Source: Phoenix dactylifera (Eukaryota > Streptophyta > Magnoliopsida > Arecales > Arecaceae). From it: a stretch of DNA of 64,000 nucleotides. The DNA lies in the NCBI RefSeq assembly GCF_009389715.1, contig NW_024068188.1, positions 1 through 64,000 on the forward strand, in the 5' to 3' direction. A program made the translations under genes and the position numbers. Of this stretch, positions 35,958 to 47,700 are shown one piece after another (within the stretch, counting starts at the first letter, position 1; each line of letters opens with the position of its first letter). Below the pieces are notes generated by a model that was given only the letters and a program-made list of their open reading frames with translations, did not search any database and was not told where the DNA came from.

Positions 35958-38900
35958 ATGGCTTCCCACGCATCTGAAAATCTTAGTGCTAAACCTGAAA
36001 AATTTGATGATCAAAACTTTAGAAGGTGGCAGAATCAAATGCGGTTCTGGCTCACTACCTTAGGCTTGATCTCCGCCATTGGTGGGTCTAACCCATCTGC
36101 TTCACGACCTTCTACTCGCAACAACCCAAACCTTGCTCCTTCTGATGATGCATCCTCCACTAGGACTCCAGAAGAAACCAACTACCACTGTCTTCATAGA
36201 ATTCTAGGAGCCCTTTCTGATAGGCTTTATGATATTTATTATATAGCTAAGAGTGCCAAAGATCTCTGGGATACCTTAGAAAATAAATATGGACTTGATG
36301 ATGCCGGGGTAAAGAGATTCAAAGCTTCTGACTTTAGCAAGTTTAAATTTGTTGATTCCAAATCTATGAATGATCAAATCCATGAATATGAAACATTGAT
36401 TCTTCAACTCCAGGCAAATGGAACCCACTTAGATGAGTCTTTCCAAGTTGCCTGTATTATAGACAAACTTTCCTCTACCTGGTCAGACTTTGCCAAGACT
36501 TTGAGCCACACCCAAGGTGATCTGTCTCTAACCCAAGTCCTAAATTCTATTAGGATTGAAGAACAACATCGCCTTAGAGAAAAATCTCACTCCTCCAATC
36601 CTTTGCCCAAAGTCAACAATGTTGAATCCAAGCCCAAATCCAAAAATCAGAATCGTTTTTTCCGTCCCAACCACAACAAGTCCTTCAAGAAGAAATCATT
36701 CAACCATAGGAACTCCTTTCAGCCCAACAACAGAAAACCCAACTTCTCTCAGAACCAGAAGAAAGAGAAAGAAGGAGAATCTGTTCGTTGCTGTTTTGTC
36801 TGTGGTCGGACCAACCATATAGCCAACCAATGCTTCTACAAGATCACTACTCCTCGTCAACCTAGAAGTAAGGGTCCTACCACTTCTGGTGCCCAGGCCA
36901 ACATGGTGACATGTGGGGCTAACTCCTTTGAGACTGCTATCAGGTCTGTTTCCTTCATACCTGAAGTTAACATGACACAATTAGCACTTGACTGGTGGAT
37001 TGATACCGGAGCTAGTATACATGTTTGATCTGATCGCTCCTGGTTTTCATCTTATCAGATCTCATGTAGAGGAACTGTGACTATGGGTAATAATGCTGTG
37101 GCGCGCGTGCTTGGAGCGGGACGAGTGGATCTGACACTTACCTCTGGAAGATCCTTACTCTGCAAGGCGTGCACCACGTTCCAGACATCCGTAGAAATCT
37201 AGTTAGTGGATCCTTGCTTGTCCAGCAAGGATACCGAATTGTTTTTGAATCAAATAAAGTTGTTGTAACCCATTGTGTCTCTTTCATCGGAAAAGATTTT
37301 CTTTGTGATGGATTGTTTAAACTCAATGTAATTATTCCATCTATGAATGAAAATTCTATTGTTCTTCATATTGACTCTCCTGTTGTCTGGCATAGTAGGC
37401 TGGGACATGTAAACTATAGTTCAATTAAAAGATTAATGCACTTGAATTTAATCCCAAAATCAGAAATTAAGAATAATGATAAATGTGAGATATGTGTAGA
37501 GGCCAAATTACCTAAAAAACCCTTTCACTCTGTAAGTAGAGATTCTGATCTCCTTGAACTCATACATAGTGATGTATGTGACTCAGGGAGAACCTCAAGG
37601 GGTGGAAACAAATATTTTGTAACTTTCATAGATGACCTTTCTAGATACTGTCACCTCTATCTTATCAAAGCTAAAAATGAGGTCTTAAATAAATTCAAAG
37701 TCTATAAAACAGAGGCTGAAAACTAACTAGATAAAAAGATTAAAATCTTAAGGTCTGATAGAGGAGGTGAATATACCTCTTTTGAGCTGACCCAGTTCTG
37801 TGAAGAACATGGGATAATTCATGAAGTGACAGCTCCTTATTCACCCCAATCTAATGGAGTAGCTGAGAGAAAGAATAGAACCTTAATGGATATGGTTAAC
37901 TCTATGTTAATTAGTTCAGGTGCACCAGAAAATCTTTGGAGGGAAGCACTAGTAACTGCATCTTATATCTTGAATAGAATTCCATTCAAACATAATGATA
38001 AAACTCCATATGAAATCTGGAAACATAGAAAACCTAACTTAAAATATTTAAAAGTGTGGGGGTGCTTAGCTAAAGTAAAAATTCCAGAAAATAAAAGAAA
38101 GAAAATTGGACCCAAAACAATAGATGCAATATTTATAGGATATGCAATTGAGAGTAATGCTAATAGATTTTTAGTGTTTAACTCTCAAATAAATGAAATT
38201 AATAACAACACTATAATGGAAGCAAGAGATGCAATCTACTTTGAAAGTATATTTCCTTTTAAAACAAGGATAAATGATCAAATAAATACCAATAATAACT
38301 TAGGGACTAGTTCTAGCAGAACCAGATTTAGAGAAGAAGAAGAAGAAACTGAACCTAGAAGAAGTAAAAGAACTAGAGTTGAAAAGAACTTTGGAGAAGA
38401 CTACTACATATTCCTAATAGAAGACTCTCCTACTTCTTTAGAGGATGCCTTGAAATCTCTAGATGCCCCCTTCTAGAAAGAAGCAATAGATAATGAAAGG
38501 CAATCTATAATCCAAAACCATACTTGGGAATTGGCAGACCTACCCCCAGGGAAGAAACCCATAGGGTGTAAATGGATCTTTAAGAAGAAACTTAGGCCAG
38601 ATGGAACTGTAGACAAATATAAGGCTAGGTTAGTAGCCAAAGGTTTTACTCAAAAATCTGGGATTGACTTCTTTGATGTTTATGCCTCTGTAGCTAGAAT
38701 CACTACTATTAGGATTCTTGTTGCCTTGGCTTCCATTCATAAGCTGGTTATACATCAAATGGATGTTAAAACTGCTTTCTTGAATGGGGACCTAGATGAA
38801 GAGATCTACATGAACCAACCCGAAGGTTTCATTGTCCCAGGTCAAGAGAAAAAGGTATGTAGGTTGATTAGATCTCTTTATGGTCTAAAATAAGCCCCCA

Positions 38901-39209
38901 AACAATGGCACCTTAAATTTGATGAAATAATTCTAACTAATGGATTTAAAATTAATAACACAGATGAATGTGTATATTATAAAAAGAAGAATAACAAAAT
39001 TATAATTTTATGTTTATATGTAGATGATATCCTAATTTTTGGATCAGACTTAGAAATTATTAATGAAGTAAAACAATTTTTATCTCTAAAATTTGACATG
39101 AAAGATTTAGGACAAGCAGACCTAATCCTTAATACTAAAATCATAAGGAATGAAAATGGAATAACTTTGTCCCAAAGCCACTATGTGGAGAAAATTCTTA
39201 AAAAGTCAT

Positions 39210-40006
39210 TTATTATGATTTTCCAATAAAAACCTTAATCCCGTTTGAGGGCTTCTCTTTACTCTATTTGTTTATATTGTCATATCTGCTTGTTTAAGAA
39301 GCTTTGATTTGTTTTTATTCTTTGTTTTAATATCTTGTAACTTGATTCAATCAAGGGATTGAATCAAGGGGTTAAAGGTTTGTTGGTGAGCCAAAGGGAA
39401 AACCAACGGTGTAAGGTTTGTTGGTGAGCCAAAGGAAAAACCAACGGGATTAAGGTTTGTTGGTGAGCCAAAGGAAAAACCAACGGGGTTTAGGTTTGTT
39501 GGTGAGCCGAGGGTAAAACCAACGTGTAAGGGTTTGATTGTGATCCCGGGAAAACAATCGGAGTGGTTCTAGTCGGTGAGCCTGGGAAAACCGACCGAGT
39601 TCGTTGTGACCTCGTAAAACAACAAGTTGGGTTGTGAGCTTGTAAAACAACCGGCTGTAATCGGTAGGATTATAGTGAAATTCCCAAGAGGTCTTGGGGA
39701 GTGGATGTAGGTGCTGGGGTGCACCGAACCACTATATGTCCTTTATGTTTGTAATGCCTCTAGTTATTGTCTAACTAACACACTTACTTACTTAGATAAA
39801 TTGCTTGCTTAATTCTTATCTGCACATCCTTTAGTTGCAAGCATATTTAATCAAGTCGAAGTCTATACATCAAACCCTTGCTAAGTTTAACTTTCACTGT
39901 GCATCTATACAACTTAGCATAGTTAATCATAAAGTTTTAGAAGTAGCATAAAAGTTTTAAAAGACCCAATTCACCCCCCCTCTTGGGTTGTATCTACTGG
40001 GCAACA
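39210..40006 (+). repeat. Probable solo Sirevirus-type LTR nested in the copia element
   Basis: This 797-bp segment interrupts reverse transcriptase coding and is flanked by GTCAT on both sides (39205-39209 and 40007-40011). Its end TTCACCCCCCCTCTTGGG...GGGCAACA and the inner CCCAAGAGGTCTTGGGGAGTGGATGTAGG resemble LTRs of Sirevirus/Maximus copia elements. It begins TTATTATG rather than TG, perhaps a point change. There is no internal coding, so it is a solo LTR left after LTR-LTR recombination, or a single-LTR insertion. Confidence 0.8.
39375..39529. repeat. 38-39-bp tandem repeat inside the solo LTR
   Basis: Four clear units (39375, 39413, 39452, 39491), each reading AAGGTTTGTTGGTGAGCC...AACCAACG, then two or three decayed units up to about 39655. 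Each unit can pair GTTGGT with ACCAAC to form a small stem. Confidence 0.9.
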
Positions 40007-40753
40007 GTCATCCTGTATCTACTCCCTATAATCCATCTCTTCATCTAAAGAAGAACTTAGGTGATCCAGTCAATCAAAGCTTGTACGCCCAGATCATTGG
40101 TTCTTTAAGATTTCTTGCAAATTATATATACCAGACCTGATATTGCATACTCTGTGAACCGACTAAGTAGATATACTCACAATCCTAATAATGATCATTG
40201 GACTGCTCTAGAAAGAATTCTCAGATACCTTAAGGGTACTATATTTCTAGGATTACACTATTGTGATTATCTTGCTGTTCTGGAAGGCTATAGTGATGCC
40301 AACTGGATCAGTGATACAGTTGACACCAAATCCACCACTGGTTTTGTCTTTCTTTTAGGAGGTGCAGCTGTATCATGGAAGTCTACCAAACAAACTGTAG
40401 TGGCTAGGAGCACCATGGAATCTGAAATGATTGCCCTAGATACCACTAGCATTGAAGCCGAGTGGCTTAGAGATCTACTGATAGATTTGCCTATTGAGAC
40501 TTCACCATTACCTTCTATATCTATTCATTGTGACTGCAGATCTGCTATAGATAAATGCAATCAAGAAAATGCAAATGTGAAAATGAATAGGCACTTGAAA
40601 GTGCGCCATAAATCATTGAGATACAAATTAAAGAATAACTTGATTGCACTAAATTTTGTAAGATCCGAAAGGAATCTAGCTGATCAGCTTACCAAAGAAT
40701 TGTCTAGAACAGTGGTTCTAGAGTTGTCGAGGGGGATGGGGCTAAGCCCATAA

Positions 40754-41295
40754 GTAAAGTCACCACGGTGGTAACCCAACCTGAAAAGGTTTAATGGGTA
40801 GAAACAAGCTAGATAGGTGACTAATGAGGAGCACTATTTGTTTTTCCCATCCCTAGGGCAACAGTGCTCATAAAAAGCAAGGGTTGGGTTGAGTTTTTAC
40901 TCTTAATGAATTCGAGACCCATGAGGCAGGGTACCTACTTGCTCGTACCCTTTTTCAGGATTCACCTATATGCGTGTAGTCGTGAGGCCGCGACTGTGGG
41001 AAGTGGGCTGTTCCCTAATAACACACATGAAGAGATACCTGCGCATGGCCGTAAAGCGCAAACCCGTTTCGAGCATGTTCACGCTATATTATGTGTACTG
41101 TTGATGAAATCTGAGCCATGGACCAAGGTTCAAAGCATAGTCCACCTTGGCTCCACAGAGATAATCAATTGTCACTAAGTGAAGGTTCAAACCGAAAGGT
41201 ACCTACACCTATTACATAATATAAGATACTCAGCATTTTATATTGATTTTTATTTTGATTTTAAATTTTTTAAATATTTAATTTATGTGGGGGAT
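40754..41295 (+). other. Copia 3' untranslated region and polypurine tract
   Basis: No gene. The purine run GTGGGGGAT (about 41287-41295) abuts the 3' LTR and serves as polypurine tract. Confidence 0.65.
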
Positions 41296-42038
41296 TGTTG
41301 AATTAAATCAAATAATTTAAAAATTTAAAAACCAAAATTGGTTAACGGCCAAGTGGCAAGCATCCGTGCACAAGCAAGGGAGCAAACATGGAAGAATTTC
41401 TAATGAAAGCAAACCATGACAAGTGTCATGTATCCAGCGCAGGAGCAAACATAGAAAGGCCCCTCGAAGAAGGAAGGAAGCATGAACGGCCAAGATGCAA
41501 TAAGCCGAAGAATCAAAGGAGCACAAGAAGACACGTCATCAATCCGCGGGAGGGGAATCTTCTTCTTTTGACGTGTCTGAGCCTATATAAAGGGCTCTAG
41601 GGATCATTTCAAAATACAATCAAAATTTTCTCTTCTCCCTATTCCAAGAGTCTAGATAAAAAAGGCTCTAGGGATCATTGGGGAGAAAAGAAATAAAGAA
41701 AATTTTTCTTCTCCTCATAATTTTTCTAAGTTTCTTTGGAGCTATCTGTAAGCGTGAACGTGCTCTTCTTTCTTCCCTGGAGGCGCACTGACGGGGAAGA
41801 CGTGGTTCTGTATTGGGTCGTCGTATCTCTAGAAGATCTGTGCCAGCAGACCCGTGCGTGGGGGGCATAAACTTTCCTGGGACAGCGCATCAGCGTGCTT
41901 CGATCCACAGGCCATCTTCTCTCTCTTTCTTCATTTTATTATTATATTGTCAAGTTAGTTATTTGCTAGTTTATTCTTCTTATTTATTGTTTTTGAATAT
42001 TAGAAATATTTAATTATATTTGTGCATCTAGGCTAACA
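41296..42038 (+). repeat. 3' LTR of copia element
   Basis: 743 bp, nine substitutions from the 5' LTR and the same length. It is followed by GTTAT (42039-42043), the right target duplication. Confidence 0.95.
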
Positions 42039-42043
42039 GTTAT

Positions 42044-42770
42044 GTCTAGTTATCATTTAAATACGACTCTACAAACCCTTAGAAACCAATTATTTCTACC
42101 CGGTAATAGCTAACTTGGCAAAAGCTTTCTTAAATTCCCCTCTACACTTATTACTGATATTACTAATGATACTAACACAAAACACTATTATAGAAAGCCC
42201 TCATGTTGAACCTAAAAGATTGATTTTGATGGTGCAAAACAGTTGAGTTAAAGATTGACTAATATATTTGCTTTGAGTTTAAGTGATATATTTTAGAAAG
42301 GAAAGAAGAAAGTCTTCAGCTACTCTCAAGTAAAGATCATCCATCTGAAGCCCCACATGAAAAATCTAAACCCCAAAACACAAAGAATATATTCTTTGGA
42401 AGCTCATAAACAAGCACAAAAAATTTCATCTAAGCTACCTCAAGAATCGACCCCAAGCCTGCAATGAGTCAACCCTAGAACAGTCTCAAAAGACAGACAA
42501 AAAGCCAAAAGTTCCATCATATCAACGAGTTGCCCCATGAAGAACTTGAGCCGTCCCTAAACAAAGACGAGTCGACCCTAGAATGGCCACAGAGATAAGA
42601 GAGAGAGCCAAAAAAAATTTTATTAGTGAGTCGACCCAAGGAACTCACGAGCCAACTCCAATAAAACTATAGTGGACTTTAAAAACAGTAGAGTCGACCT
42701 CAAAACAACTGTAGTGGAAAAACAAAAAGCCATGAAAGGTAGTCCATTGAAGAGTCGATCTCTGAAATAA
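42044..42770 (+). repeat. Probable Sirevirus LTR fragment
   Basis: From about 42200 the text (TTGATTTTGATGGTGCAAAACAG, GTTAAAGATTGACTAAT, then many AGTCGAC-type words at 42450-42770) resembles the 5' half of Sirevirus LTRs. It joins directly to integrase coding at about 42775, so gag, protease and most of integrase are missing. Identification is by general style only. Confidence 0.4.
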
Positions 42771-42959
42771 ATGAGTCAACTTTTAGAGAAAACATCCTAT
42801 AAACTTTGGAAAAATAGAAAACCCAAAATTAGATGTTTTCATATTTTTTGGTATAAATGCTTTGTACTTAACAATGGAAAAGATAGTTTAGGTAAATTTG
42901 ATGCCAAATCTGATGAAAACATCTTTCTTGGATACTCTTCATCCAGCAAAGCATATAAA
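42771..42959 (+). pseudogene. Copia (Sirevirus-like) integrase fragment, left of LINE B
   Basis: Reads LEKTSYKLWKNRKPKI, then FVLNNGKDSLGKFDAKSDE, then FLGYSSSSKAYK. This is the C-terminal integrase region of a Sirevirus-type copia pol. It stops inside AYK where LINE copy B is inserted and continues at 48901 with VFNKK. It is a decayed relic. Confidence 0.85.
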
Positions 42960-42961
42960 CA

Positions 42962-44739
42962 TCCCCGGATTTTGAACCCAGGGAGGAGGCCGTGCAGACG
43001 GCAATGGTGTGGCTCCGCCTGCCTCGTCTGCCGCCGGAATATTGGTCGACGTCGACCATCTTCTACATAGCCGCTCGGGCGGGCCGGCCGGTTGCTGTGG
43101 ACAGCTTCACAGAACAGTGGCAGGCGATGGGATTCGCCCGGGTGAGGGTGGTGGTTGACACCACCAAACCATTGTTGCCGGGAGTGCTGATCCAGGGGAA
43201 GACGAAGGTGAGATGGCAGCCCTTCGTCTTCGAAAATGCCCCGGTGTGCTCCCGGTGTGGGCGTATGGGCCACCAGGTAGCGGCTTGCCGCTTTCCGGCG
43301 ACCGCTAGCGCCGAGGGGGGCTCGGGTTCGGCTTTGGCTTCTGCGGCGGCGGTGGACCCGGGGGGCGGGCCTGCCCAGCCAGCTCCGGGCGTCGGGGAGA
43401 ACGTACAGGGACCGATCTACGGTCCCTGGATGGTGGCGACACGGCAGCGAATCCCGCGGGAGAATCGGCCGCCGTGGCCGGGGAAGACGACCGAGGCGCA
43501 CTCGGGGCCCGGGTTGTCCTCGACTCGGCCGCTGTCTCCGGCGGCTCGACCAACTACGCCGGTGTCCCCGGCGGACACCGATGGCTGGCAGAAGCCGGCG
43601 AAGGTGGCTCGCCGCCGGTCCCCGCTAGCCGTTGGGGGGACGGCCACCCGGATACATCCTTCGGCCCCCTCCTGGCGCACTCGGCCGATGACCTTCTGGC
43701 CGAGTCTGAGGACCCGGGGCTGAGTCGACGACTCGGCAAGGCCCCGATCGGGGCTGATCCTGAGCCCAGCCGGGCTGCCGCGGCCCAGGCCAAAACCTAG
43801 AAGCGGCCCAGGCCGCAGGCGGGCCTTGGCCCACTTGGGGGTACCGGGCGGGGGGCCCAGCTGGCCCTTGTACCTATGGGCCGAGGGAACCCAACCGGGC
43901 CCCCCCAGCGCAACCGGGCCCACGAGGCCGGGCGCCGGGGTCGCAGGCCGGTGGGGGCGGGCCGGGGCGCGATCCGCGACGCGGGCGTGGCCCACGCAGT
44001 CGGCGCAACCCGCGCTGTTGGCGCGCTTTGCGCCAGCAGCGCGCCGGATTCTGGGGACGCGCCGGGCGCGCTGAAAGCGCCCGGTGCTGGGGTTGAGCGG
44101 GCCCAGGATATGCTGGGCCCGTGCGATGATGCGCGCGGCCGATGGGCCGCGCGATCTGCTGGGGAATCGCGGGCGCTGGGCCCTCAGGCCCAGCCCGCGG
44201 TTGGCTCTTTGGGCCACGCCTTGTTAGGCCCACAAGCCCACTCAGATACTGGCCTGGGGGGTCGGACTGGACTTGCGCTGCAGGGCCCGAGCGAGGAACC
44301 AGCTGGGCCTTTTTGGTTTAGGCGTCCTCATCAGGGAGCAGATTTGGAGCTGGGTCCCCCCGCACACGACGATCATGCTCTTCTCACTTTGGGTGTGACA
44401 AGTGGGGTTCAGCCTGGGGACGTGCGGGTGGGCACTGACCATGATGGAGTCTTTCGGTTTGGCCCTTGGCCTCCGGCTGGAGATGAGCAGCGGGAGGATG
44501 CATCCAGTGGGAGCGGGGCCAGGGACCACATCGTGCCACTTTCGCAGGGGTGTCAGGCCGAACCGATGGTGACGGGAGGGGGCACGGACCACACGACTGC
44601 TGTGCAGCGTATTAGGGCGGCAGTCATGCAGGTCGTATCTGCTGAGCAGCGGGAGGGCCCAGGTAGCACGCTTGAGGCTGGCCTCGCGGCCCAGGGGGAG
44701 GATGGGTCAGAGGCCGACTACGTGGACTGTGATCCATGA
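42962..44739 (+). pseudogene. LINE ORF1 (nucleic-acid-binding gag-like protein), 5'-truncated and frameshifted
   Basis: ORF1 proteins of plant LINEs bind the element RNA and carry it with ORF2. The frame opens at the insertion point (PDFEPREEAVQTAMVWLRLP) without an ATG, so the N-terminal DUF4283 half is partly lost. A knuckle CSRCGRMGHQVAAC lies near 43245-43290, then YGPWMVATRQR near 43418-43452. The frame then changes at about 43620-43660, and the second frame carries a TAG at 43798. It continues as a Gly/Ala/Pro/Arg-rich stretch to TGA 44737-44739, overlapping the ORF2 start by four bases (ATGA). The long Ala/Gly-rich portion is probably disordered. Confidence 0.75.
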
Positions 44740-47700
44740 GGATCCTAGCCTGGAATTGTAAGGGGGCGGCCAAGCCGTCCTTCATGTCATCCTTCAAACG
44801 GTTAGTGCAAGTTCATTGTCCGGAGATCTGCTTCATCAGCGAGACCCGGCTATCTGGTGAGGGGCTTGTACGTTTGAGACGGCGCTTGGGGAGGGACTGG
44901 GAGTCATACGCAGTCGATTCCCGAGGGCTGTCGGGAGGTATTCTGCTACTGTGGAGGCGAGGGGTGGCAACCTTTGATGTCTTCCACAACTGCCCCCAAC
45001 AGGTAGTTATGATTGTTTCGACACCGGATGTTGCCCCATGGGTTTTGTGTGGGGTGTACGCGAGCACAGATTATAGGGTCAGGAGAGTCCTCTGGCAGGA
45101 GATCACCAGCCTTACCGCCCAGGGTGTCCCGACAGTTGTAGTTGGCGACTTTAATTGCATATTGAGTTCGAGCGACAAGAGGGGCGGGGCAGCCTTTATG
45201 GATAGAGCGGACAGGAGGGAGTTTCGCGATTTTGTGTCGCGTACTGGCCTGGTGGACTTAGGATTCTCTGGACCTCAGTTTACTTGGTGCAATAATCAGC
45301 TCGGCAGTGCTAGGGTTTGGGAGCGTCTAGATAGGGCCTTTGCGTCCCCGGACTGGATCCTCCGTTTTTCTACCTGCAGGGTTAGTCACCTACCCCGGAT
45401 CGCCTCAGACCATTGCCCCCTGCTGATTTCCACATCATCGGGACCTAGTCATCATAGCCCCTTCCGCTTTGAGAAGGTTTGGCTATCATACCCCCAGTCC
45501 TGGGATATTGTTCGTGAGGCATGGCGCACCCCGGTGCGTGGAGATGCTATGCACCGGGTGTCGCGCAAACTAGAATTGGCCAAGAGGCGTCTTCGGCGGT
45601 GGAACCGTGAGACTGTGGGTGATATCTTTCGAAGAGTAGAGGGGGTAGAGACTGCGATCTCTGAGTTGCAGCGGAAAGAAGATCTAGAAGGTGAGCTCTC
45701 GGTGGATGATATGGGTGATCTCCGGGGGCTTCTAGCGACCCACCACTCACTACTACGGCAGCACGAGATCTTCTGGCGACAGAAATCTCGAGTTCAGTGG
45801 GTACATGAGGGTGACCGCAATACTAGTTTCTTCCACCGGTCTACGATTATCTGGAGGCAGCGGAGCACTATCCACTCGCTGCGAGACGGGTCTGGACATC
45901 GGGTGGAAGGTGAGCCTGCCATTCGCCAGGTTTTGTTGGACTTCTTCCGTGACAGATGGACAGCGGATGAGGAGTCCGGCGACAGAGACCATCCCTTGAG
46001 GATGGATGCGAGAATCGAGGATACTGAGAACGCAGCCCTGGTCCGACCAGTGTCCGCACAGGAGGTTCAGGAGGCAGTCTAGGCTTTGGCTCCAGACAAG
46101 GCTCTGGGTCCGGACGGGTTCCCCCCGTTCTTTTTCCGACAGTATTAGGGTATCATTCGGACAGCAGTGGTAGAGGCTATTCAGTGCTTCTTCTCTCAGG
46201 GGAGGATGCCGGATGACTGGAAGGCTACCTTCATCACACTCATTCCGAAGCGTCAGGGGGTGGCGGAGCCCGGCCAATTCAGACCCATTAGTTTGTGCAT
46301 AACCTTGTATAAGGTTGTGGCCAGAATAATGGTCCGTAGGATGAAGCCCTTACTGCCTGGCATTATCAGTCAGGAGCAGGGGGCTTTTATAGCTGGCAGA
46401 AACATCTCCCATAATGTTCTGTTGGCCCAGGAGATGATGTGGGATCTGCGGCGAGCATCGAAGCGACGTAGCTTGATGGCTATTAAGCTGGATATGGAGA
46501 GAGCTTACGACAGGATCAGATGGAGATTTCTTCAGCAGGTACTCGAGGCGTACGGCTTCCACAGACAGTGGATCGGTTGGATCATGGGGTCTGTCAGGGG
46601 GCCAAGATTTTCTATCTTGGTCAACGGCACACCGTCCCCTTTCTTCGAGTCCACCATGGGGCTGCGTCAAGGATGCCCTCTATCACCTTATTTGTTTATT
46701 CTTTGTGCTGACATTTTGTCTCGTGATTTGCAGAGGGTGTGTGCCCGTAGAGAGCTCGAGGCCTATGTCCCCGCCCCGGGGGCTAGTCCTCTTTCCCACT
46801 TACTTTTCGCTGATGATTGCCTTCTTTTGGCCAGGGCGCGGGTTTCTGATGCACGGGTCCTTCGGAGGGTAGTGGCGGACTATTGCGCGGCGTCAGGTCA
46901 GAGAGTTAATTTCCACAAGTCAGCAGTCCACTTCAGCCCGAGCACGGAGAGCAGGGTTAGACAGGAGATCCGAGGGATTATACAGATACCTCAGCAGGAG
47001 GAGACATTGACCTACCTGGGAGTTCCTATCACAGGCCGCAGACTGCGGGTGGCAGAGTGCTCCTACCTAGTGCAGCGGGTGGAGAGCAGGTTGGAGGGAT
47101 GGAGAGCGGCCTCCCTGTCTATGATGGGGAGACTGACTTTGATCAGATCAGTGTTGGGGTCCATGCCAGTATACCTCATGGCCAACACCGTGGTTCCGAA
47201 GACGACCTTGCTGAGGGTCGAGCGACTGCTGCAGTGTTTCCTGTGGGGGTCATACGGCGGAGGCCACGGGGTGCACTTGGTGGCCTGGGAGCATGTCTGC
47301 CGGGCTGCTAGTGAGGGCGGCCTCGGGGTGCAGTCCCTATTGGAGCGGCGCGAGCTTTTCATTGCTCGGCATGCAGCTCGGTTCTTGTTAGAGCCACACG
47401 GGCTGTGGAGTCAGGTGATGGCGGCCAGATATGGGCGTGGGGGCTCAGAGGCGGCACGAAGAGCACGACGAGTCTCCTTCATGTGGCGTGAGATTGGGAG
47501 GTATTTGCCGACGGTGTCAGCAAATACCAGGTGGCTGATTGGCGATGGGCGGAGTATTGATGTGACTGCGGACCCATGGGTGGATACTGTTCCACTGAGG
47601 TGCTGGCCGACCATGATCGATGCTGAGGAAGTGGAGGGGTTGCGGGTCTTCGATCTTCTTGCCCCAGGAGAGTCAGCATGGGATGACGCTAGGCTATGTC

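Larger units (their letters stand above)
35958..40753 (+). pseudogene. Copia gag-pol, broken by stops, frameshifts and an insertion
   Basis: Gag starts at ATG 35958 (MASHASENLS) and carries a UBN2-type gag region and a CCHC knuckle (CCFVCGRTNHIANQC) near 36790-36835. The protease motif WWIDTGAS is at about 36994-37017, followed by a stop at 37026. A one-base loss near 37157 shifts the frame before VHHVPDIRRNLVSG. Integrase runs 37169 to about 38180, with HSRLGH, DRGGEYTS and SPQSNGVAERKNRT and a stop at 37724. Further stops are at 38474 and 38891. Reverse transcriptase (VKTAFLNGDL, LCLYVDDILIFGS) is cut after about 39204 by the inserted LTR. Pol resumes at 40007, with another small frameshift near 40125 (AT slippage). 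RNase H ([21 protein letters not shown]) ends at 40753. This copy is not functional. Confidence 0.92.
34675..42038 (+). mobile_element. Ty1/copia retrotransposon with nested solo LTR
   Basis: A 7.4-kb element with two LTRs of exactly 743 bp (34675-35417 and 41296-42038), both TGTTGA...CTAACA, flanked by target duplication GTTAT (34670-34674 and 42039-42043). I count nine substitutions and no indels between the LTRs, about 1.2%, eight of them transitions. The order gag, protease, integrase, reverse transcriptase, RNase H is that of Ty1/copia. The primer site after the 5' LTR was not recognisable. An apparent solo LTR is inserted at 39210-40006. The lineage within copia is not assigned. Confidence 0.95.

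Noticed and set aside
43417-44233. Long minus-strand frames of 266 and 119 codons
   Set aside because: They lie in the very GC-rich LINE ORF1, where stops are rare in all frames. No family resemblance.
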